The notes under the pieces: model-generated
Told to the model about the DNA's origin: nothing
The model's database searches: none
Seen by the model: only the letters and a program-made list of their open reading frames with translations
Translations under genes and position numbers: made by a program
NCBI GenBank assembly: GCA_946902985.2
Contig: OX336397.1
Location: forward strand, 155,675,890-155,739,889
From: Meconema thalassinum
Taxonomy: Eukaryota; Arthropoda; Insecta; Orthoptera; Tettigoniidae
Direction: 5' to 3'
DNA length: 64,000 bases
In this document: positions 43,694 to 55,204 of the stretch, in pieces
How the letters are laid out: each line of letters begins with the position of its first letter
Numbering within the stretch: position 1 is the stretch's first letter

Positions 43694-44074
43694 ATAATAA
43701 TAATAATATCGTATGGCCTCGGCTGCCGGTTGCAAGCTATGTAATTTGACACCCAGAGGGTAGCTTGCATGTCGAATTTCGTTGTTCCTTGAATAACTAT
43801 GAAAGTCAAGGAGGTTAGATATCTAAGCTCCTTGATCAATATAGCGCTTTCTAGTAGATAAATGAGGAACTTTGTGTTGGCGCACACTCCCGAGATTAAT
43901 TTTGCCATTATGAACACGGCCTACAGAATTCAAATGGGTTATTTGACATGCCAACATCGTATGACATGCGTGTCGTATTTCTGCCGTCTTTCAAAAATCA
44001 CTTGCCACGGCCAGGAGCGAACCTGCAATCTTGGGGTTAGTAGACCGACACGCTAACCACTCACCCACCGTGGC
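43694..44074 (-). mobile_element. tRNA-derived SINE S4, copy c
   Basis: The (ATT)n tail is at the left (as AAT units) and the tRNA-like head is at the right. On the minus strand the head is GGTGGGTGAGTGGTTAGCGTG with B box GCAGGTTCGCTCC. This is the clearest head of the family. Confidence 0.82.
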
Positions 44075-44189
44075 AAGCTATGGTGGTGATGATATATAAA
44101 CTAGCGGTCCCGTGCGAGAATTCTCGCATGTGTATAAACCACCCGCCTGGCTTGACTGTTATGCGGTCTTCTATAAATATGTTGATTCG

Positions 44190-44500
44190 TTTAAGAGGTA
44201 TTAAGACTAGTGGGAGAGGAGAGATGTTTCTGGCGACTGCTAATGAAGAGAAGAGATAGGTTGGTAGGACAAACTCTAGACACCCAGGAAAAGCAAGCTT
44301 AGTTATGGAAGGAAAGGTCGAGGACAAGAACTGTAGGGGTAGACCAAGGTTAGAATATGTTAAACAGATTGCATCGGATGTAGGATGTGGTAGCTATGTA
44401 GAGATGATACGATTAGCTCAGGACAGGGAGGCATGGAGCTGCATCAAACCAGTCAACAGACTGAAGACTCAAACAGCAGCAACAACAACAACAAAATTTG
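44190..44500 (+). pseudogene. LINE polymerase tail, same family as 15.2 kb
   Basis: Shares with 15,650-15,990 the strings 'gcgactgctaatgaagagaa' and 'ggatgtaggatgtggtagct'. One frame reads GRPRLEYVKQIASDVGCGSY. Ends in (CAA)n. It preserves the empty target of hairpin insertion B at 44,250-44,265. Confidence 0.8.
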
Positions 44501-44664
44501 TTTAAACGCACTTTTTAAGCAAATTGTCGATATTGATTAAATCAGAGCGCTATTCATCACTGCTGCTGGTTGTGTGCGCCCCATGTGTACAAACTACCCG
44601 CCCGGCTCTAGTGCTACGTGGTTGTACGCGACACAGTTCTGCCTGAGGCTATCGTCTTGTTGAT

Positions 44665-44994
44665 GAAAAAATCCACAGCCTGCTTCCAGTCTCCGAACGG
44701 GTCAGGAATGGAATGAATGAAGCCCCCATCTAGCGGCGAGGATATGAACTGTGCCGGCTGCCGAGGCCTGACGCACTCCTCTGGGGCAATGATTAAATGA
44801 ATGACAGATGAAATGAAATGATAGTGGAGAGTGTTGCTGGAATGAAATTTTGACAGGGAAAACCGGAGTACCCGGAGAAAAACCTGTCTGCCTCCGTTTT
44901 GTCCAGCACAGATCTCACATGGAGTGACCGGGATTTGAACCACGGACCCAGTGGTGAGAGGCCGGCGTGCTGCCGCCTAAGCCACGGAGGCTTC
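44665..44994 (-). mobile_element. tRNA-derived SINE S2, copy b (330 bp)
   Basis: TSD CGTCTTGTTGAT (44653-44664, 44995-45006). Minus-strand head: A box around GTGGCTTAGGCGGC, B box GGTTCAAATCCCGGTC. Colinear with 31,399-31,722. Confidence 0.9.
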
Positions 44995-45009
44995 CGTCTT
45001 GTTGATAAA

Positions 45010-45375
45010 CAAATAAATATATTTCCGTCGACTTTTCAAGAAATGCAAGATCTTTCCTGTACTATTGAGACGATTTGGAAGATTTTGATACAAACCACAC
45101 CTTCTAACTCCCTCTGGTTTAGGAGCTTGAGTTATGTGAAACATACACCTTAGCGTATTATATATTTATAGATTATACTGTATAGGTTTACAAACTATGC
45201 CAGCTATAGATCGCCTATATAACTGTTAATGTTGCTTTTTACAAAAATCCACGCCAACTAGGATTCAAGGGCTCATTGAGCTGCAACGAGTACAGTATGT
45301 TGTCGAAACTGCGACCTTTGTTGTGAGTTAAATTATGTGCGCATGAGTAAAATTATATTAAAGAATCTAGCAGTG
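45010..45375. other. Unassigned spacer
   Basis: No supported feature. Confidence 0.4.
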
Positions 45376-45387
45376 AAATGATTACTT

Positions 45388-46550
45388 ACTGTCGACCAAA
45401 ATGTTTTGTGCACTCGAGTTTGAAGGTTGTTTGTGAAGTAACCATAAAATAAACATAAAATCCAATAACATCATCATTTTCATCGTTCTATTTCACGTTA
45501 GATCATGTAGGTTTGGAATTTTTAATTCATATTTTAATATTTTTATCGCAGTTGAAACACAAAAAGTGCCCGTTTTTAAGCGTGTTTCTACCATGCGTCA
45601 CATTTAAGAATTATTATCTCACAAACTAGTCATCAGATCGAATCCAAATTTTAACACAATATACATTGGAATGTTGTATAACTGGTTTATTAATTTCAAA
45701 ATTTTGTGTGTTCAAGAACGAAAGTTGATATCTTTTTTGTAAGGCAACTTTTTCTCGGCTCGGGGTCGTTGGAAAATGTAGTTCTTGTTTGCCTTGTAAT
45801 CCTTATAGATCAAAAAGTTATGCTGTATGACTGTGAAATACGTAAATTAATTCACTTATTTTATATCGGTTTGTATTTGTACGAGGAATTAAGCCACGGT
45901 TCACCAGCTAGCCGCTCCGGAAAATGCTGTACAGCGTTGCTGATACGGAGCCCATCACTACCGAGCGAGGCCTGCCATGAAGCGTGATGGAGCCCACCTT
46001 GGCAACGCTGTACAGCTTTCACCGGAGCGGCTAACTGGTGAACCATGTCTTAATTCCCCATACAAATACAAACCGATACAAAATAAGTGAATTAATTTAC
46101 GTATTTCACAGTCATACAGCATAACTTTTTGATCTATAAGGATTACAACGCAACCAAGAACTACATTTTCCAACGACCCCGAGCCGAGAAAAAGTTACCT
46201 TGCAAAAATGATAACTTTCGATCTTGAACACACAACATTTTGAAATTAATAAACAAGTTATACAACATTTCAATGTATATTGTGTTAAAATTTGGATTTG
46301 ATCTGATGACGGGTTTGTGAGATAATAATTCTTAAATGTGACGCATGGTTGAAACACGCTTAAAAACGGGCACTTTTTGTGTTCCAACTGCGATAAAAAT
46401 ATTAGAATATAAATTAAAAACTCCACCCTACAAGAACTAACGTAAAATAGAACGACGAAAATGATGATGTTACTGGATTTTATGTATGTCTACTGGTTAC
46501 TTCACAAACAACCTTCAAACTCGAGTACACATAATATTTTGGTCGACAGT
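45388..46550. mobile_element. 1.16-kb near-palindrome (foldback element)
   Basis: The left arm starts ACTGTCGACCAAAATGTTTT and the right arm ends with its complement. Arms of roughly 560 bp pair with few mismatches around a centre near 45,970. A 9-bp direct repeat AAATGATTA (45376-45384, 46580-46588) encloses the palindrome plus a 29-bp tail of hairpin-retroposon sequence at its right. Long arms with a 9-bp TSD would fit a Mutator-type foldback, but the arms are not flush with the TSD, so class is uncertain. No coding frame holds in both arms. Confidence 0.8.
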
Positions 46551-46579
46551 AGTTATTGTTGTTTTAAGGGGCGGAACAG
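46551..46579 (-). mobile_element. Partial hairpin-retroposon sequence (copy C)
   Basis: 'agttattgttgttttaaggg' and 'gcggaac' match the tail and 3' half-stem of the ultra-short elements A, B and D. The 5' half is absent and it abuts the palindrome. Confidence 0.55.
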
Positions 46580-46589
46580 AAATGATTAT

Positions 46590-47107
46590 ATTTATAGAAG
46601 CGATCTGTGGAATACACTCGCCACCGACTAACGGCTTCTATGAAGACAGGTGATAAATTAATACCAACGTTTATATAGGTTCAATGTTGTAGACAAGATG
46701 ATTCCGACAGTAAAACTAAGACCATAGAATATTATGTTCGTGGATATCTTTCTATTATAAAACTTTTGATACATTTATGTACGGGTATATCGTTCAATTA
46801 TAAGAGTTGTACATGTATGCATTGTCCGGCGCCATTCACAGCTTTCCATAAACTCACTGAAAACTTTGTAAACGTCAAGTAATTCCACATAATTAACAAG
46901 CAACCGCCAGGGAAATATAACATTCGTTATATATCGAATATATTTTGTATATAGCCTACTCCTGAAAACTATGATCTTGTGATCAAGTACAACGATTAAA
47001 GATAAGTGATCTACTGATTCTACTTAGAGTAATGAATAAATAAGTAAATTTTGGCGCAGTATTGGACTCCATAAGATTGACAGTGTAAGACTTGAGTTGT
47101 AATTACC
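46590..47107. other. AT-rich spacer
   Basis: Nothing recognised. Confidence 0.4.
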
Positions 47108-47120
47108 ATGTACTCGTATG

Positions 47121-47435
47121 GTATATTGGCTTTCACGGTCAGTGAATTAAAACTCAGCAATTCTTCTAGGTTTGTGCCGTGTCTTGTGTGGTATTTCACC
47201 TAGGCTCTTGGTGTCCCCATCTGGACCCCCACAGGAGTAGCGAAATGCGCGTTACCTCCCTTTTTATACGGCGCAGCTGCGCCTCCTTACTGCGAGAACT
47301 AAACGCTCAAGCAGCCATAACCTCCCTATGAAGACTTCCAAATAGATGGAAGAGCCTGCTGATGAGCCAGCTTGGTGTCCGAGACGAAACCCCAAACAAG
47401 ACACGGCACAAACCTAGAAAAATTTCTGACTTTTA
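47121..47435. mobile_element. 315-bp element with 13-bp TSD and inverted arms
   Basis: TSD ATGTACTCGTATG (47108-47120, 47436-47448). Arms 47,143-47,186 and 47,397-47,430 pair, including TTCTAGGTTTGTGCCGTGTC and its complement. The interior is GC-rich ('cggcgcagctgcgcctcc'). It holds CTGATGA...GAAAC strings, but they do not fold as a hammerhead by eye. The TSD length suggests retroposition; the family is unknown. Confidence 0.65.
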
Positions 47436-47449
47436 ATGTACTCGTATGT

Positions 47450-48105
47450 TTTACCAGAAGCCATGGTGATGTTGGGTCAATGCTTCTTACAGCGTGTTTT
47501 TCTGATATGATATGGGTTAAGTACGATGTTCTAATTCTGTGATTTTCAGCATCTTGTAGACAATACGGTTTATGTTCCCGTCATGCATAACCCTACAGGA
47601 AGTGGTGCAACAGATCTACAATGCTGACGTCACGAAAGTGCACTAAGGCCAGTATTTCTCGTTGGCCGTTTAACATGATAGTGTAGGCATTGGAGCAGGA
47701 GACTACTCAACGCCCCAAACGCCAAAATGCCTTGGTCAACCTTGTAAGGAAAGTCTAGCGTTCCTAAAATCAAGTAAAGACGATTTAGAAAATTTCACAC
47801 AAGAAATACGAGCTCCCAGAGACTCAATCAAGGCCACTGTAGCTGCGGAAATTAAGAAACGTCTGCAGGAATTGAATCTTCTACGAACACGAGACGAATC
47901 AAGGGACCTAGGAAGATAAATAGCAATACAAACGAATTTGGACAAATCTGGTACGACAGCCCAACAAAAGGGAAGAACTAATGTTGTTATTAATACATTT
48001 AGAAACGAAGAGATACTAAAAGTAATGCAAATCCCTGGCGAGAATACAATTATAAATATATATTGGCATTCACTCGCAAGCAAGTACGAATTAGTCTTCC
48101 TACCG
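47450..48105. other. Spacer with unassigned open frames
   Basis: Plus-strand frames around 47,740-48,116 (e.g. LENFTQEIRAPRDSIKATVA) have a retrotransposon ORF1 flavour but no firm motif. Confidence 0.3.
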
Positions 48106-48109
48106 ATGT

Positions 48110-48610
48110 TCCCCAGATGACTGATCAGTCCAATCCGTGAACTACACACTCTACTGCAGTGATGAGACACATACAGTTTATTGAGCAGCCAACTGGCAAA
48201 TGACCATTCCGCCCTGTTTTCTCCTCGTGCGCAGTTCTGCTGCAGTGCTACGCCTCTGCTCTTCAAAAACAGCAATATCTTCATGAATGGTGCTTCTCCA
48301 TGTTGGACGATCCAGCGCGTGCATTTCCCAGTTACCATCATTGATGTTACAATTTTTCAGGGTGGATTTGAGTCAATGTGTATACTTTTTTCTCTGACCT
48401 CAATAGGGCCGAACCCCCTCACGAAGTTCACAGTATAGTACTTGTTTTGGAATGCGATGAATTGGCATGCGTATCACGTGACCCACCCATCGGAGTTGGT
48501 GTTGGGCTAACATTGCTTCTGTGCTCGTAATACCGGCGTCATCCAGAACGCTAGTTTGTGCGTTTATCTCTCCAAGTGACTTCTAAGATATATCTGAGGC
48601 ACCTTTGGCG
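48110..48610 (-). pseudogene. LINE polymerase 3' end
   Basis: Minus frames read SVLDDAGITSTEAMLAQHQL followed by RWVGHVIRMPIHRIPKQVLY and, after a frameshift, KSRGVALQQNCARGENRAEW and finally HCSRVCSSRIGLISHLGNI. The RW-GH-R-M motif and the terminal C-x-R-x-C-x-S-R-I-G-L-x-S-H zinc-finger-like tail are typical of a widespread LINE class. The catalytic core is not present. Confidence 0.7.
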
Positions 48611-48611
48611 G

Positions 48612-49170
48612 AATTTCTCAAGTATTATTTTATGACAATTACTATAACAAAAGAAGCAGATATCAACCCAACTCAACTTCCAAGTATTCCTACACATGCT
48701 GACAACACCGCCGACAACGACCCTTGGGTTGAAATTGTACCAAGGAAACTGAGAAGCAGTACTTCAGTAATCATTCGTACTGACACTAAAAAACAGCAAG
48801 TAAGATCGCTGGGAAACTCAAGGATGACATCACAGAGAATGGACTTACAGTAGAAACCTATCTCATTGATAACGCAATAAAGAAATATATTGAGTGTGAA
48901 GCACGCAACTTCAGAGGAAATAAAAATGCTTTCAAGGTAGGAATCGAATCAAATAAGAGAGTCAAGATGTAACACAGAAGGTATAACTTATATGCGTTCC
49001 ACAAAAGAAAATGATCAAATCAACGTTCTAGAATTTCTTGCTTGAACCAATATATCTAAAAGGATTCTTCTCTCACCATACACTTGAATGACTGACAGAG
49101 GGCAGGCTAGTAGGAGGTGTCTCTTGCTTGTTCAGAGCCTCAACAGGCAAATAAACAGGGCACTGCAAGG
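48612..49170 (+). pseudogene. Possible LINE ORF1/gag-like remnant
   Basis: Broken plus frames: DPWVEIVPRKLRSSTSVIIR with TDTKKQQVRSLGN, then ARNFRGNKNAFKVGIESNKR. These resemble ORF1 proteins of some LINEs in style only. I could not confirm a domain. Confidence 0.3.
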
Positions 49171-49188
49171 AAGAAGACTAATTAAATT

Positions 49189-49966
49189 TTTGATGATGAT
49201 GATAATAATAGTTGTTTTCAGGAGCCGAACATCTAGGTTATCTGCCCCTAATGGTTTGGGTGATAGTGAAAGATGAGCTGAGAATGAAAATTATAACTAA
49301 TACTAACTACAAACTTACATACTAGAAGAAGAAATGGTAAACAATTATAAGGTTAAGGCAAATAAAGGAGAGGAAGAAAATAAATGCCCTCAACCCTCGA
49401 AGAATAAGGATTGAGGGACTTTGAAGGAAGGAGAGCCATGAAAGGTAGAGAGGAAAGTGAAGGAAGGAGAGCCATGAAATGTAGAGAGGAAAGGGAAAGA
49501 GGAGAGGGCCCGCTCCAAGGTCAGAGGAAAAAGGGGACAAAACGGACCCAGCTCAGGAATCCCTCGGGGTGGCCAACTCCCAAACTCGCCAGCCGTGAGC
49601 CCTTGAGGGTGTAGCACTATCGAGGGTGCACCATAAATGGTGGGGCTACATACACCCTGCCTCCTTGAGGGCCTTGTGCAGAAGGCAGGAGATAACATGA
49701 AAAGAAAAAAAAGGCTGACCTCTCGAAGAATGAGGGTATCAGGAAAGAGCAGACAAGGGCCAATTAAAGCAGGGAAGTGAAAGACTCCCTAGGTTTCGGA
49801 TATCCTAATACCGTCGGGGTCGGAAGAAAACAAGAGTTGACCACGAAAGGTCGACAGGAAAGAAGATGGAGAGGAGCTTGGCACAAGTAAGTGGAAGCAA
49901 TGCCTGACTCAGATGGGGTTCCGTGGTCGCCAACCCACGTCCCACTAGATGTGAGCCCCTGGGGGG
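49189..49966 (-). mobile_element. 0.75-kb retroposon family R, copy 4 (complete, 778 bp)
   Basis: A perfect 13-bp TSD, GACTAATTAAATT (49176-49188, 49967-49979), fixes both ends. The minus-strand 5' end is CCCCCCCAGGGGCTCACATC. The 3' end is the hairpin (GGGGCAGATAACC...GGCTCCTGAAAACAAC) followed by ATT/ATC repeats. It has no tRNA-like head. The internal 36-bp 'gaaggaaggagagccatgaa' block is duplicated (49,424 and 49,460). Confidence 0.9.
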
Positions 49967-49979
49967 GACTAATTAAATT

Positions 49980-50284
49980 GCGCCGACACCTTATCTTCTT
50001 GATTGATGAATCATGTTTAGTGGAGCCTTCTTCAGCCTTTGTTTGCTTAGCTTAGATGTTTGATGACAAGATTGACAATGCAACTTTGAAAATGTCATTA
50101 CAATTTTAATTAGGAAATATATTTCGGGTATTCAAATCCAGACCTACAACAGAAATAGATCGGTTCATACCAAAATGCCAGTTACTCCTGTAAGCAGTGA
50201 CATTTCTGGTCGATGAAATTGAAGACATGTTACAAAAACTTAAAAGGAAAAGACCATGTTGTTTTCGTAGATTATATCAAAGTT
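49980..50284. other. Unassigned spacer
   Basis: Nothing recognised. Confidence 0.4.
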
Positions 50285-50752
50285 TTGATTTTATTGAATT
50301 GAATTGAATTTATTCATAAAGAAATGCCACTGAGGCTAAAGAGCCCCTTTATGTAGCGTATACAATGTTCTGGCCTGAGATTTTGTAATAAGAAACTAAA
50401 CCTAGTTTAATAACTAACAGAGCAAACTATAGAATACACTTATTATTAAATAAACCAATTAGCAAACATTTTATACAAGACGAATAATGCAAATTAGAAT
50501 ATAATAAATAAACAAATAACCTACATAATGTGTTATTAAATCTATTGGATAAAATAGTACGTTAAAAAGGACTACATTCTTTATGTGAATTATGATTTGA
50601 TCTATTATTGAAACAAGTACATGAGTGACATGATTATTCGAACTACTATCAATTCCACGGAAGTTGTATCTTGGATATTACAAATATTATAAAAAGCTGT
50701 ATGGCACGGATATATTTCAAAAAATTTGTATGAACTATTTATATTACGTGGT

Positions 50753-53693
50753 TTACGAATTCAACAACTGAGGTGTTTCGTATTCCTTCAGGAATCTTGA
50801 CATTAGGTATTTCTTGAGTTGTGTAGTGTTAACAGAGTTTGTAAATGAGTGAAGATGGAATGTATTAAAGAGCCGTGAAGCTGTGCAAAGGAATGATTTA
50901 TTGTATTTAGTTGTACGGTGGACGGGAATCTGTAGAGTGGAATCAGTAAATCTATTTCCTCTGTTGTGGACGGAGTTCATTGGTTTAAACATATCATAGA
51001 GATAACCAGGGGTTTTTGTACACAATATTTTCTGGGTTAGGATAGCAATTGACAGCTGCCTACGTTCACGAAGTTTCAACCACTGCATTTGCACATAATA
51101 AGGTGTGATGTGTACATCACGCCTGACGTCTAAGATGTAACGAACGCATGCATTTTGAACTCTCTGTAATTTTATGTTGAGTGTTTCTGATAAATCGTTA
51201 TACACTACTGATCCATATTCGATAATAGGGAGTATCAATGTTTGAATTAAAAGCTTGCGCATTTTTGATGGCGTGTAAGGCATATTCCGCTTTAAGATAT
51301 ACATTGATGATATAGCTTTCCTTATTACGGCTGCGGTATGCTCTCCTCAAGATAAGGTTCTATCGAGAATTACTCCTAGGTTGTTCACAGAGTTGCTGTA
51401 GGGGATATCACTGTCTAGTAATTTTATCGGTGGGAGTGAGTTAAGATCGACAGAGTTAAGAAGTTTAGTATAGCCAATGCATATAAGTTGAGTCTTAGAA
51501 ATGTTTAACTGGAGGTTATGGTTTTGGGTCCACTCATGGAGGTGAGCGATGTCTTCGTTGAAAAGTTCTATATGGTGAGGAGCATCAGAGGGACTGAAAT
51601 GGAAGTAGGCCTGAAGATCATCAGCGTACATATGACAGAGACTGTTTTTGAATACACTGGACATATCATTTATATAAAGCGAGAAGCACAGTGGTCCAAG
51701 AACTGACCCTTGGGGTACACCACTTCTTACTGATTGCCAATTCGATGAGGAGCCATCGAAGAAGACCACCCTCTGTTGCCGACCTGCTAAGTACGATTCA
51801 AACCAGGACAATGCATGCCGCGATAAACCAATAGAGTGCAGCTTCGCAAGGAGCAACTCATGGCTTACGCAATCGAAGGCCTTACTGAGATAGGCATAGG
51901 ATCGTAAGCTGTCGTTGGTCAATTGCTGAGCGTATGTCATCGGTTATTTTTAAGAGCGTTGTAGTTGTGCTATGACCTTTCTTAAATCCAGATTGATGAG
52001 GATTTAGGATGTGAAACTCGGTCAAATATTCACACATTTGTTCATGCACTATTCTTTCTAGAACTTGGCTTAGAGCACAAAGTATGCTGATGGGCCTGAA
52101 ATCACTGCAAGAAGCAGGTATTCTCTTCTTAGGCACTGGGCGGATATTCGCACACTTCCAGAGCGTCGGGTATACTCCGTTTTGTAAACAGAAGTTGAAC
52201 AAGTGTAAAATGGCAGGCAGGAATATATCGAGACAATTTGAGAGAAGAGAGATTGGAATGTTGTCCGGACCTTTGGCTTTAGTACGAATAGACCTGATCG
52301 CTTTCACTACTTGTTCTGGGTATATGTAGTTGAAGTAGAATTTTTCATGGTTTGGCGAAGGAAGAAGTCTATAATGCTCTACGGCCTGGGATATTCTTGT
52401 TGTGTTACTGTTGGGAACTACGTGTAAGTAATGATCGCTCAGCTCGGAGGGGGAAACTGGCATTTGGATATCGGGTGGGGGGCTGGCACCTATTCCAAGG
52501 GATTTTGCAGCTCTCCAGGATGCTGCAACATTCTCACAGTGTCTGAAGAGGTTATATGTGTACTTTACTTTAGCATTTCTTGTCGCTTGTTTTGTGTTAT
52601 TCCGTAGAATTCTGAATTTTTCATAGTCGTCTGGAAGTTTTGTCTTTAAAAATTCCTTGCGGGCTCTGTCACGAATCTTTATCAAGTCTTTAATTGTTCT
52701 GTTAAACCATGGAGTTGAATGGTGTTTAACGTTTACTATCTTCTGAGGGGCATGTTTGTCATACAGAAAGTGGATGTTTTGGTTAAAGAGACTGACCTTT
52801 TCGTCTACATTGTTTGTTTTATAAAACTGCTCCCAAGGGAGTAATTCTGCATCCGCACTAAAATCACATGAACTAAATTTACTGAAATCACGCACCAGGT
52901 ATGTCTTGGGTTTTGATTTTGGAGCAGATAAGGAAAATACAGCGTACAAGAGGTCATGCGGTGAGAATCCAGGAGCAGGCTCCTGGCCATATTCTATAAC
53001 AAGATCATTGCAGTTGGAAGATATTATATCAAGAATGCTATCGCAGGTAGCGGTGTGGAAGGTTTCAGTGAATGGCAAACATTCAAGGTTGCAGGCATTC
53101 AACATTTCACGAATACTTTCCGTTTCAAACGTACCACTGCCAAATCTAGCATTTATGTCTCCAACAACGAAAATATATTTGTAATTCAGTAAATGTGTGT
53201 ACATATCGTTCACGAATGAGTCTAAATAGCCAGCTTTTGGTGGACGGTATACACAAGAAAAGAGTATATTTAAGTCTGGCAGGGTCATTTCAAGTATTAA
53301 ATATTCCGGTTTCTTACTGTATTCACCCGGAGATTTGCTGACGATGTTGCATTTTATAGTGTCTTTAACATAAACGGCAACGCCACCTGAACCTTTGAGA
53401 AGTCTATCATTACGAAAGACGTTGTATCCACTGAGATAAATTGCAGCATCCCCTATTGAGGGCTTAAGAAATGTTTCACTGACTGCTATTATGTCGAAAG
53501 AACTGTTACCAAAAGTATGACGGAATTCAGAAATGTGGGAGGAGTCAACTAGAGATTGTGCGTTGATGTGTGCCACTTTAAGCCTGTTTGCGTTTCTCAA
53601 GCTAATGTTTGATAGTAGTTCAGCCAATACATGTTCATGAGACATAAAAACAAATACCCTGCTAATTAAAGAATTAAGAACATACAGAAACAA
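50753..53693 (-). pseudogene. LINE ORF2 polyprotein (endonuclease + reverse transcriptase), two lesions
   Basis: The first 603 codons contain an apurinic-type endonuclease: N44 in HINAQS, E73 in SETFL, YRPPK (149-153), GDIN (178-181), D222 in SILDII and SPHD (244-247). RT fingers follow, with SDFRPISIL and NPHQSGFKKGHSTTTTL. Near 51,893 a small deletion shifts the frame just before the first RT catalytic motif (LSKAFD). The next frame holds GVPQGSVLGPL and YADD. An in-frame TGA at 51,347-51,349 sits where other reads of the frame continue, and the tail (ILPIIEYGSVVYNDLSETLN to the end at 50,753) is open. A functional copy would be about 980 residues, so this one is recently dead. Confidence 0.9.
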
Positions 53694-54093
53694 TATACCG
53701 GTACACTATAAACTGTTTTGCAAACTTGAGATCACTATGGTAATAAAAATAATAAAACAAACGATAAAGTGACCAATAAAACAATGAATAGCCTAATTTA
53801 CGCTAAAAACAAAAGAAAGTCTAGTGAGATATCGAGTATACAGTACCAGAGTAATTTTTAAGTTGATATTAATACCTACAATGCTAGACACAGAGAGAAG
53901 AGAAAGGAAATAATTACTTATATACTAGAGCAATGAATCTAATTCTAATTAACTAATAACGTAAATTTGAGTAAGGAAGAAAGAAAACTATTTTAATCTT
54001 CCTTGTTTCCAAGTAGCCTCTCCCGGTTCCATATTTATGTTGAAGAGTTGAAATGTTGAATCATCATCTGCTGCGCGATTCTCCAAGGGGTCC

Positions 54094-55143
54094 TTACTTC
54101 AAGGGTGTTGGGTACCGCTTCTTCAACGCCTCGAGGTCTCGATTTGTTGTCAGTCTGTTTTTTGTATCACCCACACGTACCATGATAACACCGTCAATGC
54201 TCCACGTGTAATTAAGGCCAAAATGGTCGATAGTCTGTTTCAGTAGGTCAGTGCGGGCCTTCGTTAAATCATCCCGCACCGTTATGCCGGTGTTCTTTAG
54301 AAACTTCTTCGATTGAAGAAAGCATTCCGATCAGCGTAGGACACGAATTTTACAATAATAGGTCTCCTTTTATTACTGCCTCGGAAGCCTACACGATGGG
54401 ACCTATCAATCTTGGATAGCTCGAGTGGGACGTTAATTTTCCTGGCGACATCTAGAACACCTCGATCTGTATCCTCGCCGGGAATTTCTGGTACCCCGAA
54501 AATCCTCAAGCTGTTTCGCCTCTGGTACATTTCGATACTATCCGTTTTTTCGTGTAATTGCTGCTCGAGGTCAGATATTGCCTCATCCCGTTGTGCGAGT
54601 TCAGTTTTCAGTTCCCTTATGATGTCCGTATTAAAGTCAATGCTCTCCTTCAGTTTTTCAATGACCTTGTTTGCTACACGTTCTACCAGGTCGTTGTTAC
54701 TTAGCATATTGGCTAGAGATCGCGACACTGTTGAGTCCAAATTGTATGCACCAAGTTGGGTGCTCAGGGTAGTTGTCGTACACTCTAATAGAGCACGTTG
54801 CGGGTCAGTCTGTCCTTCAACAGTAGCGCTTGCTGATTGTGAGCTTCCACTGGCGTCAACGTCTGTAGTGTGAGTTGCCTGAATTGGTTGGGCAATGTCC
54901 ATTCTTAAGGGTGCAGTGGGACTATCTACCGGGGAGCATCGCATTTCACCACACTCGGGTTTTGAGCTCTTTGCGACGGCAGACCTTGTACCACAGATTA
55001 CTACGAGTAGTTGGGGGTAGTTCCTGATTTACCGCCAGGGCTGCGCTGCTGTTCACCATCTGAACAATTATTGTCTTTGTTGACAGGACTGCGCACTGAT
55101 TCTGCATTGCGCTTGGCAGCCTTTGTTTCTGTTTCCTACCCAT
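54094..55143 (-). pseudogene. LINE ORF1 protein (L1-ORF1-like), frameshifted
   Basis: Three minus frames follow in order: 55,143-54,946 (basic start MGRKQKQRLP), 54,944-54,297 (215 codons) and 54,279-54,094. The middle part has a heptad-like helix (VANKVIEKLKESIDFNTDII through DLEQQLHEKTDSIEMYQRRN), then an RRM-like SLRIFGVPEIPGEDTD...KIDRSHRVG domain. The last part, DDLTKARTDLLKQTIDHFGL, fits the C-terminal domain of L1-type ORF1 RNA-binding chaperones. Shifts near 54,300 and 54,950 inactivate it. Confidence 0.8.
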
Positions 55144-55204
55144 GTTCTTTTAGAATGCTTTGTATTTTATGAGCTAAAACTTAGAGGCTCACAAACTATC
55201 TACG

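Larger units (their letters stand above)
50289..55200 (-). mobile_element. Nearly full-length two-ORF LINE (CR1/jockey-like)
   Basis: Minus-strand order: 5' region to about 55,200, ORF1 (55,143-54,094), ORF2 with endonuclease and RT (53,693-50,753), about 0.4 kb of AT-rich 3' UTR, and a terminal tandem (TTCAA)n at 50,291-50,312. A GGGGCTCTTTAGCC stem lies about 30 bases before the tail. The 5' limit is estimated. Confidence 0.8.

Noticed and set aside
44126..44609. 28-bp near-direct repeat (gcatgtgtataaaccacc and ccatgtgtacaaactacc) as TSD of the LINE fragment
   Set aside because: The repeats are not adjacent to the LINE ends and differ at several positions; they are more likely parts of an older repeat.
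47356..47395. Hammerhead ribozyme (CTGATGA...GAAAC)
   Set aside because: The perfect core strings have no pairing stem II between them by eye.
47736..48341. 201-codon minus-strand gene
   Set aside because: The first ~80 codons are a LINE polymerase tail; the remainder has no motif and reads like chance extension.
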